From the IMG/VR virus record IMGVR_UViG_3300047368_000172, positions 1-32,567 of that record: a stretch of DNA of 32,567 nt, one strand, 5' to 3'. Below, piece by piece: positions 24,301 to 31,625 of the stretch (position 1 is the stretch's first letter; each line of letters opens with the position of its first letter). The position numbers and the translations under genes were made by a program. The DNA is from a virus. The notes beneath the pieces were generated by a model. That model had not been told where the DNA came from. It did not search any database and saw only the letters and a list, made by a program, of their open reading frames with translations.

Positions 24301-25243
24301 GAAATATTGTGTAGCACCCTTTGCTTCTTTAGAAATGCACACTAATGGAGAAGACAGTCTTTGTTGCCCCTCACACAATAACCACCCTAAACTTTCAGGA
24401 AACACTATATCAGAAAGATTTAGTAGCCCCGAAGCACATCTTGTGCGGCAAACAATATTGGATGGCACCTACAAATACTGTAAGGATGCCTGTCCCTTTC
24501 TAGTATCATATAGAAAATCAGGAGAGCCCAATGAACTGTTTAGGGATAGAAAAATATTGGATACTATTGTAAACAATACAGATCCTATACACATTGTATC
24601 TGCAGAAGATAGAACATGTAATTTAGCATGTCCTTCTTGTCGAAAAGACTTTGTTCTCACCTCCGAAAATGACAGGGATATTGAAAAAGAAATTAAAGAA
24701 GTTTCACAAGGATTGAGAAGATTCACAACGTCTGGTTCCGGTGACCCGCTTTACAATAAAAGAACACTTAACTTTCTAAAAAACATAAAACAGGAGGATT
24801 ATCCTAATTTAGAAGTAGTTGAAATATGGACAAATGGTATTCTCCTAAACGAAGAAACCTATGACTCTATCAAGCACTTGCCTTTAGAAATACAAATTTC
24901 CATTGATGCCGCATATGAGGAAACATATAACATAGTTAGACGAGGCGGTGCTTGGAATGTTCTTATGCGTAATCTACAATTTCTTAACACATCAGACCTC
25001 AAATCTATTCTCTTGTCCTGTCTTGTGCAGAAGCAAAATGAAAATGAAATTGTAGACTTCTATAGACTAATGGAACGTATTTTTACAAATACTGAAACAA
25101 AATACTATTTCTTTACAATAGAAAATTGGCATATGTCAGATGACACATACAAAGAACATTTGCCGAACCCTATTGCATTAGAAAGAATTAAACAAGAGTT
25201 GTCTGAACACATTGTAAGTGGGAAAATAACGTGTAATTTATAG
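24287..25243 (+). CDS. radical SAM protein, SPASM/twitch-like
   Basis: 318 residues. C111, C115, C118 (CNLACPSC) are the radical SAM cluster ligands. SGSGDPL resembles the second SAM motif region and VEIWTNGILL the later strand. An N-terminal Cys set (YCVAPF, LCCPSH, CKDAC) may bind an extra Fe-S cluster, unusual because SPASM domains are normally C-terminal. Substrates of this family are mostly peptides, sugars or nucleosides; none can be named here. Start is ATG 24287 or 24290 without a clear ribosome binding site, overlapping the zinc-ribbon gene. Confidence 0.7.
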   Translation: MMNNEKYCVAPFASLEMHTNGEDSLCCPSHNNHPKLSGNTISERFSSPEAHLVRQTILDGTYKYCKDACPFLVSYRKSGEPNELFRDRKILDTIVNNTDPIHIVSAEDRTCNLACPSCRKDFVLTSENDRDIEKEIKEVSQGLRRFTTSGSGDPLYNKRTLNFLKNIKQEDYPNLEVVEIWTNGILLNEETYDSIKHLPLEIQISIDAAYEETYNIVRRGGAWNVLMRNLQFLNTSDLKSILLSCLVQKQNENEIVDFYRLMERIFTNTETKYYFFTIENWHMSDDTYKEHLPNPIALERIKQELSEHIVSGKITCNL

Positions 25244-25244
25244 C

Positions 25245-25252
25245 CATAAATA
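25245..25252 (+). promoter_or_regulatory. variant late promoter box CATAAATA
   Basis: One mismatch from TATAAATA, in the 13-base gap before a gene whose ATG lies four bases downstream with no ribosome binding site. The following bases (GTGT-ATG) match the 864 site (GTGTT-ATG) closely. Confidence 0.45.
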
Positions 25253-25256
25253 GTGT

Positions 25257-25598
25257 ATGGCAAAACGGAAACCTAAAGAGAAACAGGTTCACCGAGTTTA
25301 TTGCACATACTTCCCGAATGGTAACTATTACATAGGTTATTCGGGTAAGAAGCAGAAACTGTATGAAAAGTATTTTGGCTCATCTAAGTATGTGCTGGAA
25401 TATGAAGGTGAATTGACAAAAGAAACTATTGCAGAGTATGAGAAAAAATCTCATGCCAAGATGCAGGAGTTTTTGTTGCAGTGGCAACAACGTCACGATA
25501 AACGTTGTCTAAATTCAATGCTCAATATTAGGTTAAACAAGGAACCACTGGCAGACTTTGAGCCAGTAGAATGGGAGCCAAAATCATGGGATATGTAG
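25257..25598 (+). CDS. GIY-YIG-like nuclease domain protein
   Basis: 113 residues. VYCTYFPNGNYYIGYSGK resembles the GIY-YIG core (first strand Y, then NGxYYIGxS), followed by KYFGSSKYV and Glu residues in KETIAEYEKKSHAKMQEFLL where the catalytic Glu would be. It fits a small phage GIY-YIG-type endonuclease, which could be a homing enzyme or DNA-degrading nuclease. The family match is from a short motif only. The late-box arrangement suggests leaderless expression. Confidence 0.5.
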   Translation: MAKRKPKEKQVHRVYCTYFPNGNYYIGYSGKKQKLYEKYFGSSKYVLEYEGELTKETIAEYEKKSHAKMQEFLLQWQQRHDKRCLNSMLNIRLNKEPLADFEPVEWEPKSWDM

Positions 25599-26554
25599 CA
25601 TTACTATTTGCATCTGCTTTGGGTGTATCTGCGGTTGCAGGTTATTTCTCTATTGTAGGTTTGATGGCAATTTTTCCTGCCGCCGCAATATCTATTCTTG
25701 CAATGGGTATAGTTCTTGAGATTGCCAAACTGGTCACTGCCTCATGGTTATATCAAAACTGGGAACGTGCTAATCTATTGATGAAGATATATTTTGTTCC
25801 TGCAGTGGTTATTCTATCTATTATTACGTCTATGGGTATTTTCGGATTCCTATCTAAGGCACATATTGACCAGGGAGTGGACAGTGGTGACGCAACAGCA
25901 AAAATTGAGAGGATTGACAATCGCATTAGGGCCAACGATCGTGAAATTGCAAGGTCGCAAAAGACGTTGGACGGGTTTGATGCAACGCTTGATAGATACA
26001 CAGAGTTGGGATATGTTACTCGCGGCCTTGATGAAAGGCGAGAGCAAGCCCCGGAACGTGAAGCAATGCGTGATATCATCACGAAAGCAGAAAAAGAAAA
26101 TGATACGTTATATGACGAAAGGTCGGAACTATCAGCCGAGGTCAGGGCGTTTGAAGTCGAGGTTGGTCCAATCAAGTATATCGCAGACCTCATTTACGAA
26201 GACGGCAGGGAGAACCTTGAGGAAGCGGTAAGGGCAGTAATTATTATGCTTGTGTTGGTGTTTGACCCACTTGCTATTCTGCTTGTTGTTGCGGCTAACA
26301 TGCAACTCAACTATGCCACAGGTAGACGTATAGAGTTTATGTCACTTGATGATGTTGCAACAGAAACAGCCGAGGAACTTATTGAGCCTGAACCAGAAGA
26401 AGCACCTGCAGAACAAATAGAAGCAGTTGAAAAGGTTATGGAAGAAGATAAGGAATTGCTTGCAAAGATTGGTGATGGTGACACACTTAATCCTGCCGAA
26501 AGAAAACGTTTTACAGATTTAGAATGGTTGATTGATAAAAAGCGTAAAAAGTAA
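25586..26554 (+). CDS. membrane protein with central coiled coil
   Basis: 322 residues. Three membrane segments lie in the first 90 residues (about 2-22, 26-48, 67-88), then a charged coiled coil (KIERIDNRIRANDREIARSQ and on, about 105-200), a fourth segment (VIIMLVLVFDPLAILLVVAA) and an acidic cytoplasmic tail. T4-like marine phages carry similar proteins of unknown function. ATG 25586 is chosen because GGGAG lies 8 bases upstream; an earlier ATG at 25571 is less likely. It overlaps the preceding gene by 13 bases. Confidence 0.75.
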   Translation: MGYVALLFASALGVSAVAGYFSIVGLMAIFPAAAISILAMGIVLEIAKLVTASWLYQNWERANLLMKIYFVPAVVILSIITSMGIFGFLSKAHIDQGVDSGDATAKIERIDNRIRANDREIARSQKTLDGFDATLDRYTELGYVTRGLDERREQAPEREAMRDIITKAEKENDTLYDERSELSAEVRAFEVEVGPIKYIADLIYEDGRENLEEAVRAVIIMLVLVFDPLAILLVVAANMQLNYATGRRIEFMSLDDVATETAEELIEPEPEEAPAEQIEAVEKVMEEDKELLAKIGDGDTLNPAERKRFTDLEWLIDKKRKK

Positions 26555-27715
26555 ATGTTCGTAGAAAAATATCCTTTTACAGAGATAGGTGACTATCTTA
26601 ATAATACAGTTGCACCTAAAATATTTCACCAACTTGATTATAATCTTGACACGAATAAAACTATATTGCACATGGCGATGTGGCCGTGTCATTTTGATAC
26701 ACAGGACTTCTTTACACAATTTACTGACGAACACATAAAATTACTACAGGATGGGCGGGCTATTCTGTATATAGAATTTATGAACGACCCTCACCAAAAA
26801 CAAGAGCAGGTTGATACAATTAGAAAGTTATGTGAAAGAAGGAATATAGATTGTAATTTGATAATTATGCTTGTCAGTAATCCAAATTTGACAGACCCCG
26901 ATATAAAATTTATCTGTGAGTATGACGCAGGCACACAACTAGGCGTTATGTTTGGTATGATGGGCTTTAGTTTTAGGTCAGAAATGTTTATAGGACATGA
27001 GGGTGAGAATAGTTTAAATAATTTACATAGACGTTTGGGTGCAGTGCGTCACCATGATATACTTCTTACTTCATATGAGGAACAACTACAACATAAGAAA
27101 CAGTATGGGGCAAAGGATTTTATGCTCTTACAACGCTCTATACGCCCTCATAGGAACATCATATACAATAAACTTGTAGGGGCAGGGTTATGGGAAAACA
27201 ATAATTGCTCTTACATACACAAAGGTATATTTTTACCAGATGAGGAAACAAAGCTAAGACAAATACAAGTGACCAGGGATTTTGAAAAAATATGGTATCA
27301 TAGACCCTATGTATTAGATTCCTGGGTAGTTTGTGTTAGTGAATCTCATGATTATAGTCATTTCCCTTGGATATCTGAAAAATGGTATCAGGCGATGATT
27401 AACAGTATGCCTATGATATTTTTAGGACCTCAAAACTCTCTTGATTTATTTCGTGATTTTGGCTTCAAGACGTTTGACAAATACTTCAATGAATGTTACG
27501 ATAAACAATCTTCTTTTGAGGATAGAATGAATGAGGTTGTTACGTTGTTGAGGAATATAGGAAGCATAGATGACAAATTGTCCTGGTATGAATCTATGAG
27601 AGATGTCATAGAGCACAATTACAATCATGCAATAGATTTTTATACACCCTCACCCAACAAATACTTAGATAACTTTGTAAAACTTTTTAATAACGCTCTT
27701 AGGAGTATTGGATAA
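26555..27715 (+). CDS. putative glycosyltransferase-like protein, 386 aa
   Basis: No clear active-site motif can be named. The C-terminal stretch SMPMIFLGPQNSLDLFRDFG, then KTFDKYFNECYD and an Arg-containing helix, has the look of phage glycosyltransferase or fucosyltransferase-like proteins, in which a similar segment follows a nucleotide-sugar domain. The N-terminal half is an alpha/beta fold (KTILHMAMWP, AILYIEFM). It starts directly after the upstream TAA. Modification of sugars made by the epimerase cassette is a possible role. Treat as hypothetical with a glycan flavour. Confidence 0.4.
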   Translation: MFVEKYPFTEIGDYLNNTVAPKIFHQLDYNLDTNKTILHMAMWPCHFDTQDFFTQFTDEHIKLLQDGRAILYIEFMNDPHQKQEQVDTIRKLCERRNIDCNLIIMLVSNPNLTDPDIKFICEYDAGTQLGVMFGMMGFSFRSEMFIGHEGENSLNNLHRRLGAVRHHDILLTSYEEQLQHKKQYGAKDFMLLQRSIRPHRNIIYNKLVGAGLWENNNCSYIHKGIFLPDEETKLRQIQVTRDFEKIWYHRPYVLDSWVVCVSESHDYSHFPWISEKWYQAMINSMPMIFLGPQNSLDLFRDFGFKTFDKYFNECYDKQSSFEDRMNEVVTLLRNIGSIDDKLSWYESMRDVIEHNYNHAIDFYTPSPNKYLDNFVKLFNNALRSIG

Positions 27716-27726
27716 TGGAGTATAAT

Positions 27727-27948
27727 ATGCAAGATATTGTTGAAACTTTAAAAACTCAGGTTGTTGAAATTACATTTAACAAACTTGATGGCACCGAACG
27801 TGTGATGAATTGCACGTTGCAGGAGAATGTTGTTCCGGTAACAACAGGTAAATCTCGTGCTACAGATAAGAACCTAGTTGTGTTTGATGTTGACAAACAG
27901 GGCTGGCGGACCATTGTGGCGGACCGAATCACAAAAGTAACGGCTTGA
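27727..27948 (+). CDS. DUF2693-like small phage protein
   Basis: 73 residues. VVEITFNKLDGTERVMNCTL, followed by VFDVDKQGWRTI, is the pattern of the small DUF2693 beta-barrel-like family of T4-type phages. Function unknown; the basic WR residues could contact nucleic acid. ATG 27727 has GGAG 6 bases upstream; the earlier ATG at 27715 overlaps the previous stop (TAATG) and would add four residues, so the choice is not certain. Confidence 0.65.
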   Translation: MQDIVETLKTQVVEITFNKLDGTERVMNCTLQENVVPVTTGKSRATDKNLVVFDVDKQGWRTIVADRITKVTA

Positions 27949-27973
27949 CTTTACGGACAAACTCCTATAATAT
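27945..27973 (+). promoter_or_regulatory. sigma70-like promoter
   Basis: TTGACT (27945-27950) and TAATAT (27968-27973) with a 17-base spacer; the overlapping TATAAT (27966-27971) would give 15. The start site would be near 27980, inside the hairpin described at 27961-27994, upstream of the AAGGAG of the next gene. Confidence 0.55.
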
Positions 27974-27994
27974 ATACAGTATTATAGAAGGAGT
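27961..27994 (+). promoter_or_regulatory. hairpin that can hide the ribosome binding site
   Basis: ACTCC (27961-27965) pairs with GGAGT (27990-27994), and TATAATA (27966-27972) with TATTATA (27980-27986), around a 7-base loop with a 3-base bulge. GGAG is the Shine-Dalgarno of the next gene. Only read-through RNA from upstream contains the left arm; RNA from the local promoter starts within or after the loop and leaves GGAG free. T4 uses this device for genes such as e and soc. Confidence 0.5.
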
Positions 27995-27999
27995 CCTTT

Positions 28000-28506
28000 A
28001 TGGCACGACAACCAGAAAAATTTGAGCGGAAGAAAATCCGCAAACGGCGCAAACCTATGTCGCCGGAACAAAAAGCGGCGGCAGTAGAACGTCTGGCTAA
28101 GGCTAGAGCAAAACGTGCCGCCGCAAATCCCCCTACATATAAGAATGTCCATCCAGATGTAGTTGCTATACCTGATGATGGTCATTTGTCACTTGCAAAG
28201 GTTCGTAAGTGGATTAAACACAACCGAGAGCTTCTCAAGGAAGAACGTTCTAGTTTACGAGCAGGAGTAAAAGGCTCTGAGGCTAAAGTTAAAAGCCTCG
28301 AAGGCTATATCCGTAATATGGAAAAGTATTTACGAGACGGTGATTGGTGTGACGACTTTTGGGGTGAAGAACAACAGACTAAAACAAAATGGCGTTGCAT
28401 GGCAATGGCGTATGATAAAGACGGCAATCCTAAAAGAACACAGGGTGTTTACTATGAGGATCTCGGATATCGTTGGGGCTTTGAACCCGAGGAGGAAGAG
28501 GCATGA
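28000..28506 (+). CDS. conserved phage hypothetical protein, basic N-terminus
   Basis: 168 residues. The first 45 are strikingly basic (KFERKKIRKRRKPMSPEQKA) and then Ala/Arg-rich; a coiled region (about 65-105) follows, and an acidic tail (FEPEEEEA). Similar proteins appear near replication genes in T4-like marine phages. It may bind nucleic acid through its N-terminus. AAGGAG precedes the ATG by 6 bases and may be masked by a hairpin. An ATGA overlap couples it to the RNase H gene. Confidence 0.6.
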   Translation: MARQPEKFERKKIRKRRKPMSPEQKAAAVERLAKARAKRAAANPPTYKNVHPDVVAIPDDGHLSLAKVRKWIKHNRELLKEERSSLRAGVKGSEAKVKSLEGYIRNMEKYLRDGDWCDDFWGEEQQTKTKWRCMAMAYDKDGNPKRTQGVYYEDLGYRWGFEPEEEEA

Positions 28507-29384
28507 TTGTAGTTGATTTTAATCAGACAGCCATTAGTAATCTGATGGCAGAGCTTCGTGGTCGCACAGATATAGAAGTGAATGTGCCTTTATTGCGGCA
28601 TATGATTATCAATGCTATACGAGGTTATCGTAACAGGTTCCATGAAGAATATGGTGAGATTGTTATTGCATGTGACAACCGACATTATTGGCGGCGTGAT
28701 GTGTTTCCTCACTACAAAGCCTCACGCAAGAAAACACGAGAGTCCAGTGGTTATGATTGGTCTTCTATTTTCGATGCTCTACATATGATACGCAATGAGT
28801 TGGATGAGTATTTTCCTTATCCTTTTATTGATGTTGACGGTGCGGAGGCTGACGATATTATTGGCACACTTGCAGAATACAGTCAGACACAGACAACGCC
28901 AGGTAAACTATTTGACGAGGCAGAACCTTTTCTAATTATCTCTGGTGACCATGACTTCCAACAGTTACAAAAGTGGGAGAACGTAAAACAGTGGTCGCCT
29001 ATTAAGAAGGCGTTTGTTAAGATTACTGAACCTGCACATGCAGTCCTCATGGAGCATATTATCTCAGGTGATAAGGGTGATGGTGTTCCTAATATTCTTA
29101 GTCCAGGTGACACATTTGTAGAAGGCAAGCGTCAACGTCCTATTCGTAAGACTGTATTGGCTGAATGGAAGTTACAGAAGCCTGAGGAATGGGTGTCAAG
29201 TGATATGGCAGCACGTTACAATCGTAACAAACAATTGGTTGACCTGTCAATGACTCCAACCGAAATTAAAGAAGGTGTCATAGAGTCATATGAGAAACAA
29301 CTAAATAAAGATAGAAGCCAACTTCTAAATTACTTTATAAAGTATCGTTTGAAAAACATGATGGACGTATTGGAGGATTTTTAA
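28503..29384 (+). CDS. rnh: RNase H / 5'-3' exonuclease (T4 rnh type)
   Basis: 293 residues, of FEN-1/T4 RNase H type. Acidic metal sites are seen in VVDFNQ, ACDNRHYWRRDVFPHYKASR, EADDIIG, SGDHDFQQL and SGDKGDGVPN (the H3TH-type region). It removes RNA primers from lagging-strand fragments, working after the primase. Close to the T4 length (305). The start overlaps the upstream stop as ATGA. Confidence 0.9.
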   Translation: MIVVDFNQTAISNLMAELRGRTDIEVNVPLLRHMIINAIRGYRNRFHEEYGEIVIACDNRHYWRRDVFPHYKASRKKTRESSGYDWSSIFDALHMIRNELDEYFPYPFIDVDGAEADDIIGTLAEYSQTQTTPGKLFDEAEPFLIISGDHDFQQLQKWENVKQWSPIKKAFVKITEPAHAVLMEHIISGDKGDGVPNILSPGDTFVEGKRQRPIRKTVLAEWKLQKPEEWVSSDMAARYNRNKQLVDLSMTPTEIKEGVIESYEKQLNKDRSQLLNYFIKYRLKNMMDVLEDF

Positions 29385-29566
29385 TGTCAGATACTAATGG
29401 TGTGTTCGGTGAATTTACACAAGAAAAAGCCGATAAATATTCCCGTGAAGAATATTCTGTTTATGAATGGGTAGGTAAACATCTTCACAAAAAAACATAT
29501 ACCCGCAAATATTTTCCTGGTTCCGTTAATGGATACTCGGATTCTTTTGTCAGTGAGAAACTATAA
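29384..29566 (+). CDS. small hypothetical protein, 60 aa
   Basis: Overlaps the RNase H stop (TAATG) and the next start in the same way, so it is a coupled gene. Aromatic- and Lys-rich (YSVYEWVGKHLHKKTYTRKY), with no Cys. No family is recognised; its position between rnh and a conserved phage gene is the only hint of a DNA-metabolism role. Confidence 0.55.
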   Translation: MSDTNGVFGEFTQEKADKYSREEYSVYEWVGKHLHKKTYTRKYFPGSVNGYSDSFVSEKL

Positions 29567-30066
29567 TGGCTAGAAAATTTAGACAATTTAATGATGCTCT
29601 TGACTGGGTATTTGAGGAAACCAAAAAAGACGAGCAAATTGCACGGCTGAAAGAAGTCGCATCAGCCAACCAAACAGTTGTTCCTTTGGTGCGTATTGGT
29701 GTCGGTGCTGAAAAAGTTGAGTGGGGTCTGCCTGAGGGTATGCCTGAAACAGCTAAATTGCAAGAGGATTTACCTGAAGGTATGGGTGAAACAACAATAC
29801 AAATAGAATGGCGCCGTATCAAAACTTTCCTGGATCCTAATAGTAATCTACGCAATTTGCCGCCGTGGAAACAGGAAATGAATTGGATGCAGATCCTAGA
29901 AGGACTACATCCTACAGAGGCTAAAATTCTTACCGCAGTTAAAGATGGTGTGTTGCTTAAAATGTATCCTAAACTTGAGAAACTTTTAACGGATCTTGGT
30001 ATTACAGAATACAATAAGCCGCCTGAAAAGAAAACACGCAAGCCACGTAAGAAGAAAACAGCCTAG
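29566..30066 (+). CDS. conserved T4-like marine phage protein (DUF6433-like)
   Basis: 166 residues. LDWVFEETKKDEQIARLKEV near the start, VRIGVGAEKVEWGLPEGMP in the middle, and a well-conserved PPWKQEMNWMQILEGLHPTE segment before a Lys/Arg-rich tail (KKTRKPRKKK). I recall this as a family of unknown function in T4-like phages (DUF6433, tentative). The basic tail suggests nucleic acid or protein contact. It is the last plus-strand gene before the minus-strand island and overlaps it by 4 bases at the 3' ends. Confidence 0.6.
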   Translation: MARKFRQFNDALDWVFEETKKDEQIARLKEVASANQTVVPLVRIGVGAEKVEWGLPEGMPETAKLQEDLPEGMGETTIQIEWRRIKTFLDPNSNLRNLPPWKQEMNWMQILEGLHPTEAKILTAVKDGVLLKMYPKLEKLLTDLGITEYNKPPEKKTRKPRKKKTA

Positions 30067-30584
30067 TCAGGACGATACGGATCGTAGTTACGACCCCATT
30101 GCCAGCCCTCAGGTAGTGCGTCAGTTGCAGGGACTAGATGTTTTGTGCCGTTGGGCTCTACACACCAGCGCCTTGTGGGTCGATTAAGAGCAGACTCCTT
30201 AATCTTTTGTATTGACTCTGTTCTGTGTTTACGCCCATACATTGGGTTGAACTCACCTCGTCTAGTGCCTGTCATTGTTTTGGACACTTTATCACGAAAC
30301 TCTTGAGAGCGTCCATTTATTACAGCAGGGTGATTATCACCTAGTTTTGCTTGTCGGATACGTTCTCGACCTTCAGGTGTATGCCAAGCGGTTCGATCAC
30401 GGCAACGGTCAACAATAGGAAGATTTTGTTTGTTTAATGGTATGACATATTCCCGGACTAATTCAACATTAGACTTTTGGATAAGCATCTCCCGTGGCTT
30501 AGGCACATCCTGCAATGTATTCTCATCTACAATCCAGAATTCTTTGGGTGTTTTAAAAAGAAAAAATTTATTCGCTCGTGCCAT
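30063..30584 (-). CDS. NUMOD3-type homing-endonuclease-like protein
   Basis: 173 residues on the minus strand. TPEGRERIRQAKLGDNHP and, further on, FRDKVSKTMTGTRRGEFNPM then YGRKHRTESIQKIKES are NUMOD3 DNA-binding helices as in phage homing endonucleases. A C-terminal segment RRWCVEPNGTKHLVPATD resembles a repeat after NUMOD3. No GIY-YIG or HNH catalytic motif is seen, so it may be a degenerate nuclease or a DNA-binding remnant. Start at MARANK; an earlier ATG at 30614 lies within the upstream gene. Convergent with the preceding plus-strand gene. Confidence 0.65.
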   Translation of the reverse strand: MARANKFFLFKTPKEFWIVDENTLQDVPKPREMLIQKSNVELVREYVIPLNKQNLPIVDRCRDRTAWHTPEGRERIRQAKLGDNHPAVINGRSQEFRDKVSKTMTGTRRGEFNPMYGRKHRTESIQKIKESALNRPTRRWCVEPNGTKHLVPATDALPEGWQWGRNYDPYRPD

Positions 30585-30816
30585 TAATAAACTTGTTGCG
30601 ATATTCTGCAACACCTACATGCCAAGGAACCCAGCGGTCATAATGTTTGCCGCCTTCTTTTACATACTTGCCTTTGCGTTTCGCGACCTGTTTATCCAGT
30701 GCTGTTTGAAGAATCGATCTTTCTCTACGCATCGCTTTACAGATATCTTTACGAACATTTCTACGCTCGCCTTTAGAAGTATAGTTATTACCCTTAGATC
30801 TTTTACCCTTTGCCAT
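30568..30816 (-). CDS. small basic conserved hypothetical protein
   Basis: 82 residues on the minus strand. The start is basic (AKGKRSKGNNYTSKGERRNV), as in small proteins seen in marine T4-like phages, and the end is aromatic (HYDRWVPWHVGVAEYRNKF). ATG 30816 is chosen because GGAG lies six bases upstream; an earlier in-frame ATG (30828) carries that GGAG inside it. A late box lies just upstream on the same strand, and the gene overlaps the NUMOD3 gene by 17 bases, so they form a two-gene unit. Confidence 0.6.
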   Translation of the reverse strand: MAKGKRSKGNNYTSKGERRNVRKDICKAMRRERSILQTALDKQVAKRKGKYVKEGGKHYDRWVPWHVGVAEYRNKFINGTSE

Positions 30817-30852
30817 CATAATCTCCATATAAATAAAATAACATATTCAAGG

Positions 30853-30860
30853 TATTTATA
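30853..30860 (-). promoter_or_regulatory. T4-type late promoter box, minus strand
   Basis: TATAAATA read on the minus strand, placed 36 bases before the chosen start of the small basic gene, with a GGAG between. It would drive the two-gene minus-strand island late in infection, opposite to the early plus-strand genes around it. Confidence 0.6.
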
Positions 30861-30885
30861 AAGTTGAAATAAGACAAAAAAACAC

Positions 30886-30914
30886 TTGACATTAGGACCA
30901 AAATATGCCATTAT
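30886..30914 (+). promoter_or_regulatory. sigma70-like early promoter with shared start-site motif
   Basis: TTGACA (30886-30891) and CATTAT (30909-30914), 17-base spacer. Two bases later comes GGTATAGTTAGAT (30917-30929), which recurs after the promoter at 31597. An AAGGAG then leads into the ATG at 30946. Confidence 0.7.
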
Positions 30915-30945
30915 ATGGTATAGTTAGATAGTTAAGGAGTTACTT

Positions 30946-31143
30946 ATGACAATGTTTCAAGCAGATATTACAGTAGATTATGCAGATGGTTCCCGCGGAG
31001 GAAAAGTAATTTATGCCTCTTCCCGCGAGCAAGTTATGGACGATGCGTTCTATTTTGTTACTCAGCAAGTTACTGAATGTCGTGAGACTGACAATAAAGT
31101 TGTCGAATATAAAGTTAAATCGAAAGTATCTAAAAATGTCTAG
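30946..31143 (+). CDS. small hypothetical early protein, 65 aa
   Basis: Starts 6 bases after AAGGAG, about 25 bases from the predicted start site. FQADITVDYADGSRGGKVIYAS and a Lys/Val-rich end (EYKVKSKVSKNV) suggest a small mixed alpha/beta protein. No family is recognised. The strong promoter suggests an early host-takeover or regulatory gene. Confidence 0.65.
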   Translation: MTMFQADITVDYADGSRGGKVIYASSREQVMDDAFYFVTQQVTECRETDNKVVEYKVKSKVSKNV

Positions 31144-31345
31144 TAAAAGCCATGCCAAACTAGTGGATGAGATCCAAGAAATAGTTTGCGATAACTACAA
31201 TATTGAATGGGAAGAAGTTGCCAAGGTTCTTCGGGTGAAATTCAGTGGTCCATTGGCAGATTATGCGTCTGCTCTCGGACATAGATTATGGGTAGAAATA
31301 CAAAATGACCTAATGCTTGAGGAATCCTATGACGGGACTTATTAA
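31136..31345 (+). CDS. small hypothetical protein, 69 aa
   Basis: ATG 31136 overlaps the end of the previous gene by 8 bases; a longer in-frame extension (31013) runs through that gene in another frame and looks non-coding. Acidic, helical, with two tryptophans (EWEEVAKVL, LGHRLWVEIQ). No family is recognised. Confidence 0.6.
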   Translation: MSSKSHAKLVDEIQEIVCDNYNIEWEEVAKVLRVKFSGPLADYASALGHRLWVEIQNDLMLEESYDGTY

Positions 31346-31613
31346 GTTCCTCCTAATTACCGCAGTAATACTTACTATTCTATCATTGCCAATGATAGCC
31401 GCAGTATATGACAAGCCATATACTTACAAAACGGTAGGTAAAACAGAGAATCCGCAGTCAGTTGGAATCCATACCATACACAAAGAAAAAGATAGAAAGT
31501 GCATAGGCGCATGTCAGGTGATTATGACAGGTGTTGCTCTGGAAGTATTGGGTGTGAATGTGTCAGGCACGGTTCGCAGTATAGGTAAAAAAGTGCTTGA
31601 CATTATCCTATAA
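31329..31613 (+). CDS. small protein with N-terminal membrane segment, 94 aa
   Basis: ATG 31329 has GAGGAA five bases upstream. Residues 4-26 (LIKFLLITAVILTILSLPMI) form one membrane helix or signal anchor; the rest is polar, with a pair of cysteines (KCIGAC) near the middle. It may sit in the inner membrane facing the periplasm. Overlaps the previous gene by 17 bases. Function unknown. Its 3' end carries the -35 box of the next promoter. Confidence 0.65.
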   Translation: MTGLIKFLLITAVILTILSLPMIAAVYDKPYTYKTVGKTENPQSVGIHTIHKEKDRKCIGACQVIMTGVALEVLGVNVSGTVRSIGKKVLDIIL

Positions 31614-31625
31614 AGAGTGCATAAT
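31597..31625 (+). promoter_or_regulatory. sigma70-like early promoter with shared start-site motif
   Basis: TTGACA (31597-31602) and CATAAT (31620-31625), 17-base spacer, then GGTATAGTTAGAT (31628-31640) at the same distance as in the promoter at 30886. The -35 box lies in the end of the previous coding region. AAAGGAA precedes the next ATG. Confidence 0.75.

Noticed and set aside
25794-26231. 145-codon plus-strand frame inside the membrane/coiled-coil gene
   Set aside because: Out-of-frame shadow of a gene with clear membrane segments and coiled coil.
29550-30041. 163-codon minus-strand frame opposite the DUF6433-like gene
   Set aside because: The plus-strand protein has conserved phage motifs; the minus frame has Ser/Ile-rich shadow composition.
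30070-30096. Short inverted repeat TCGTA-GT-TACGA as a terminator between convergent genes
   Set aside because: The stem is only five pairs, without a T-run, and lies within coding sequence.
30828-30835. TATAAATA on the plus strand in the divergent gap
   Set aside because: More than 100 bases before the next plus-strand ATG, which has a strong sigma70-like promoter; probably chance in an AT-rich gap.
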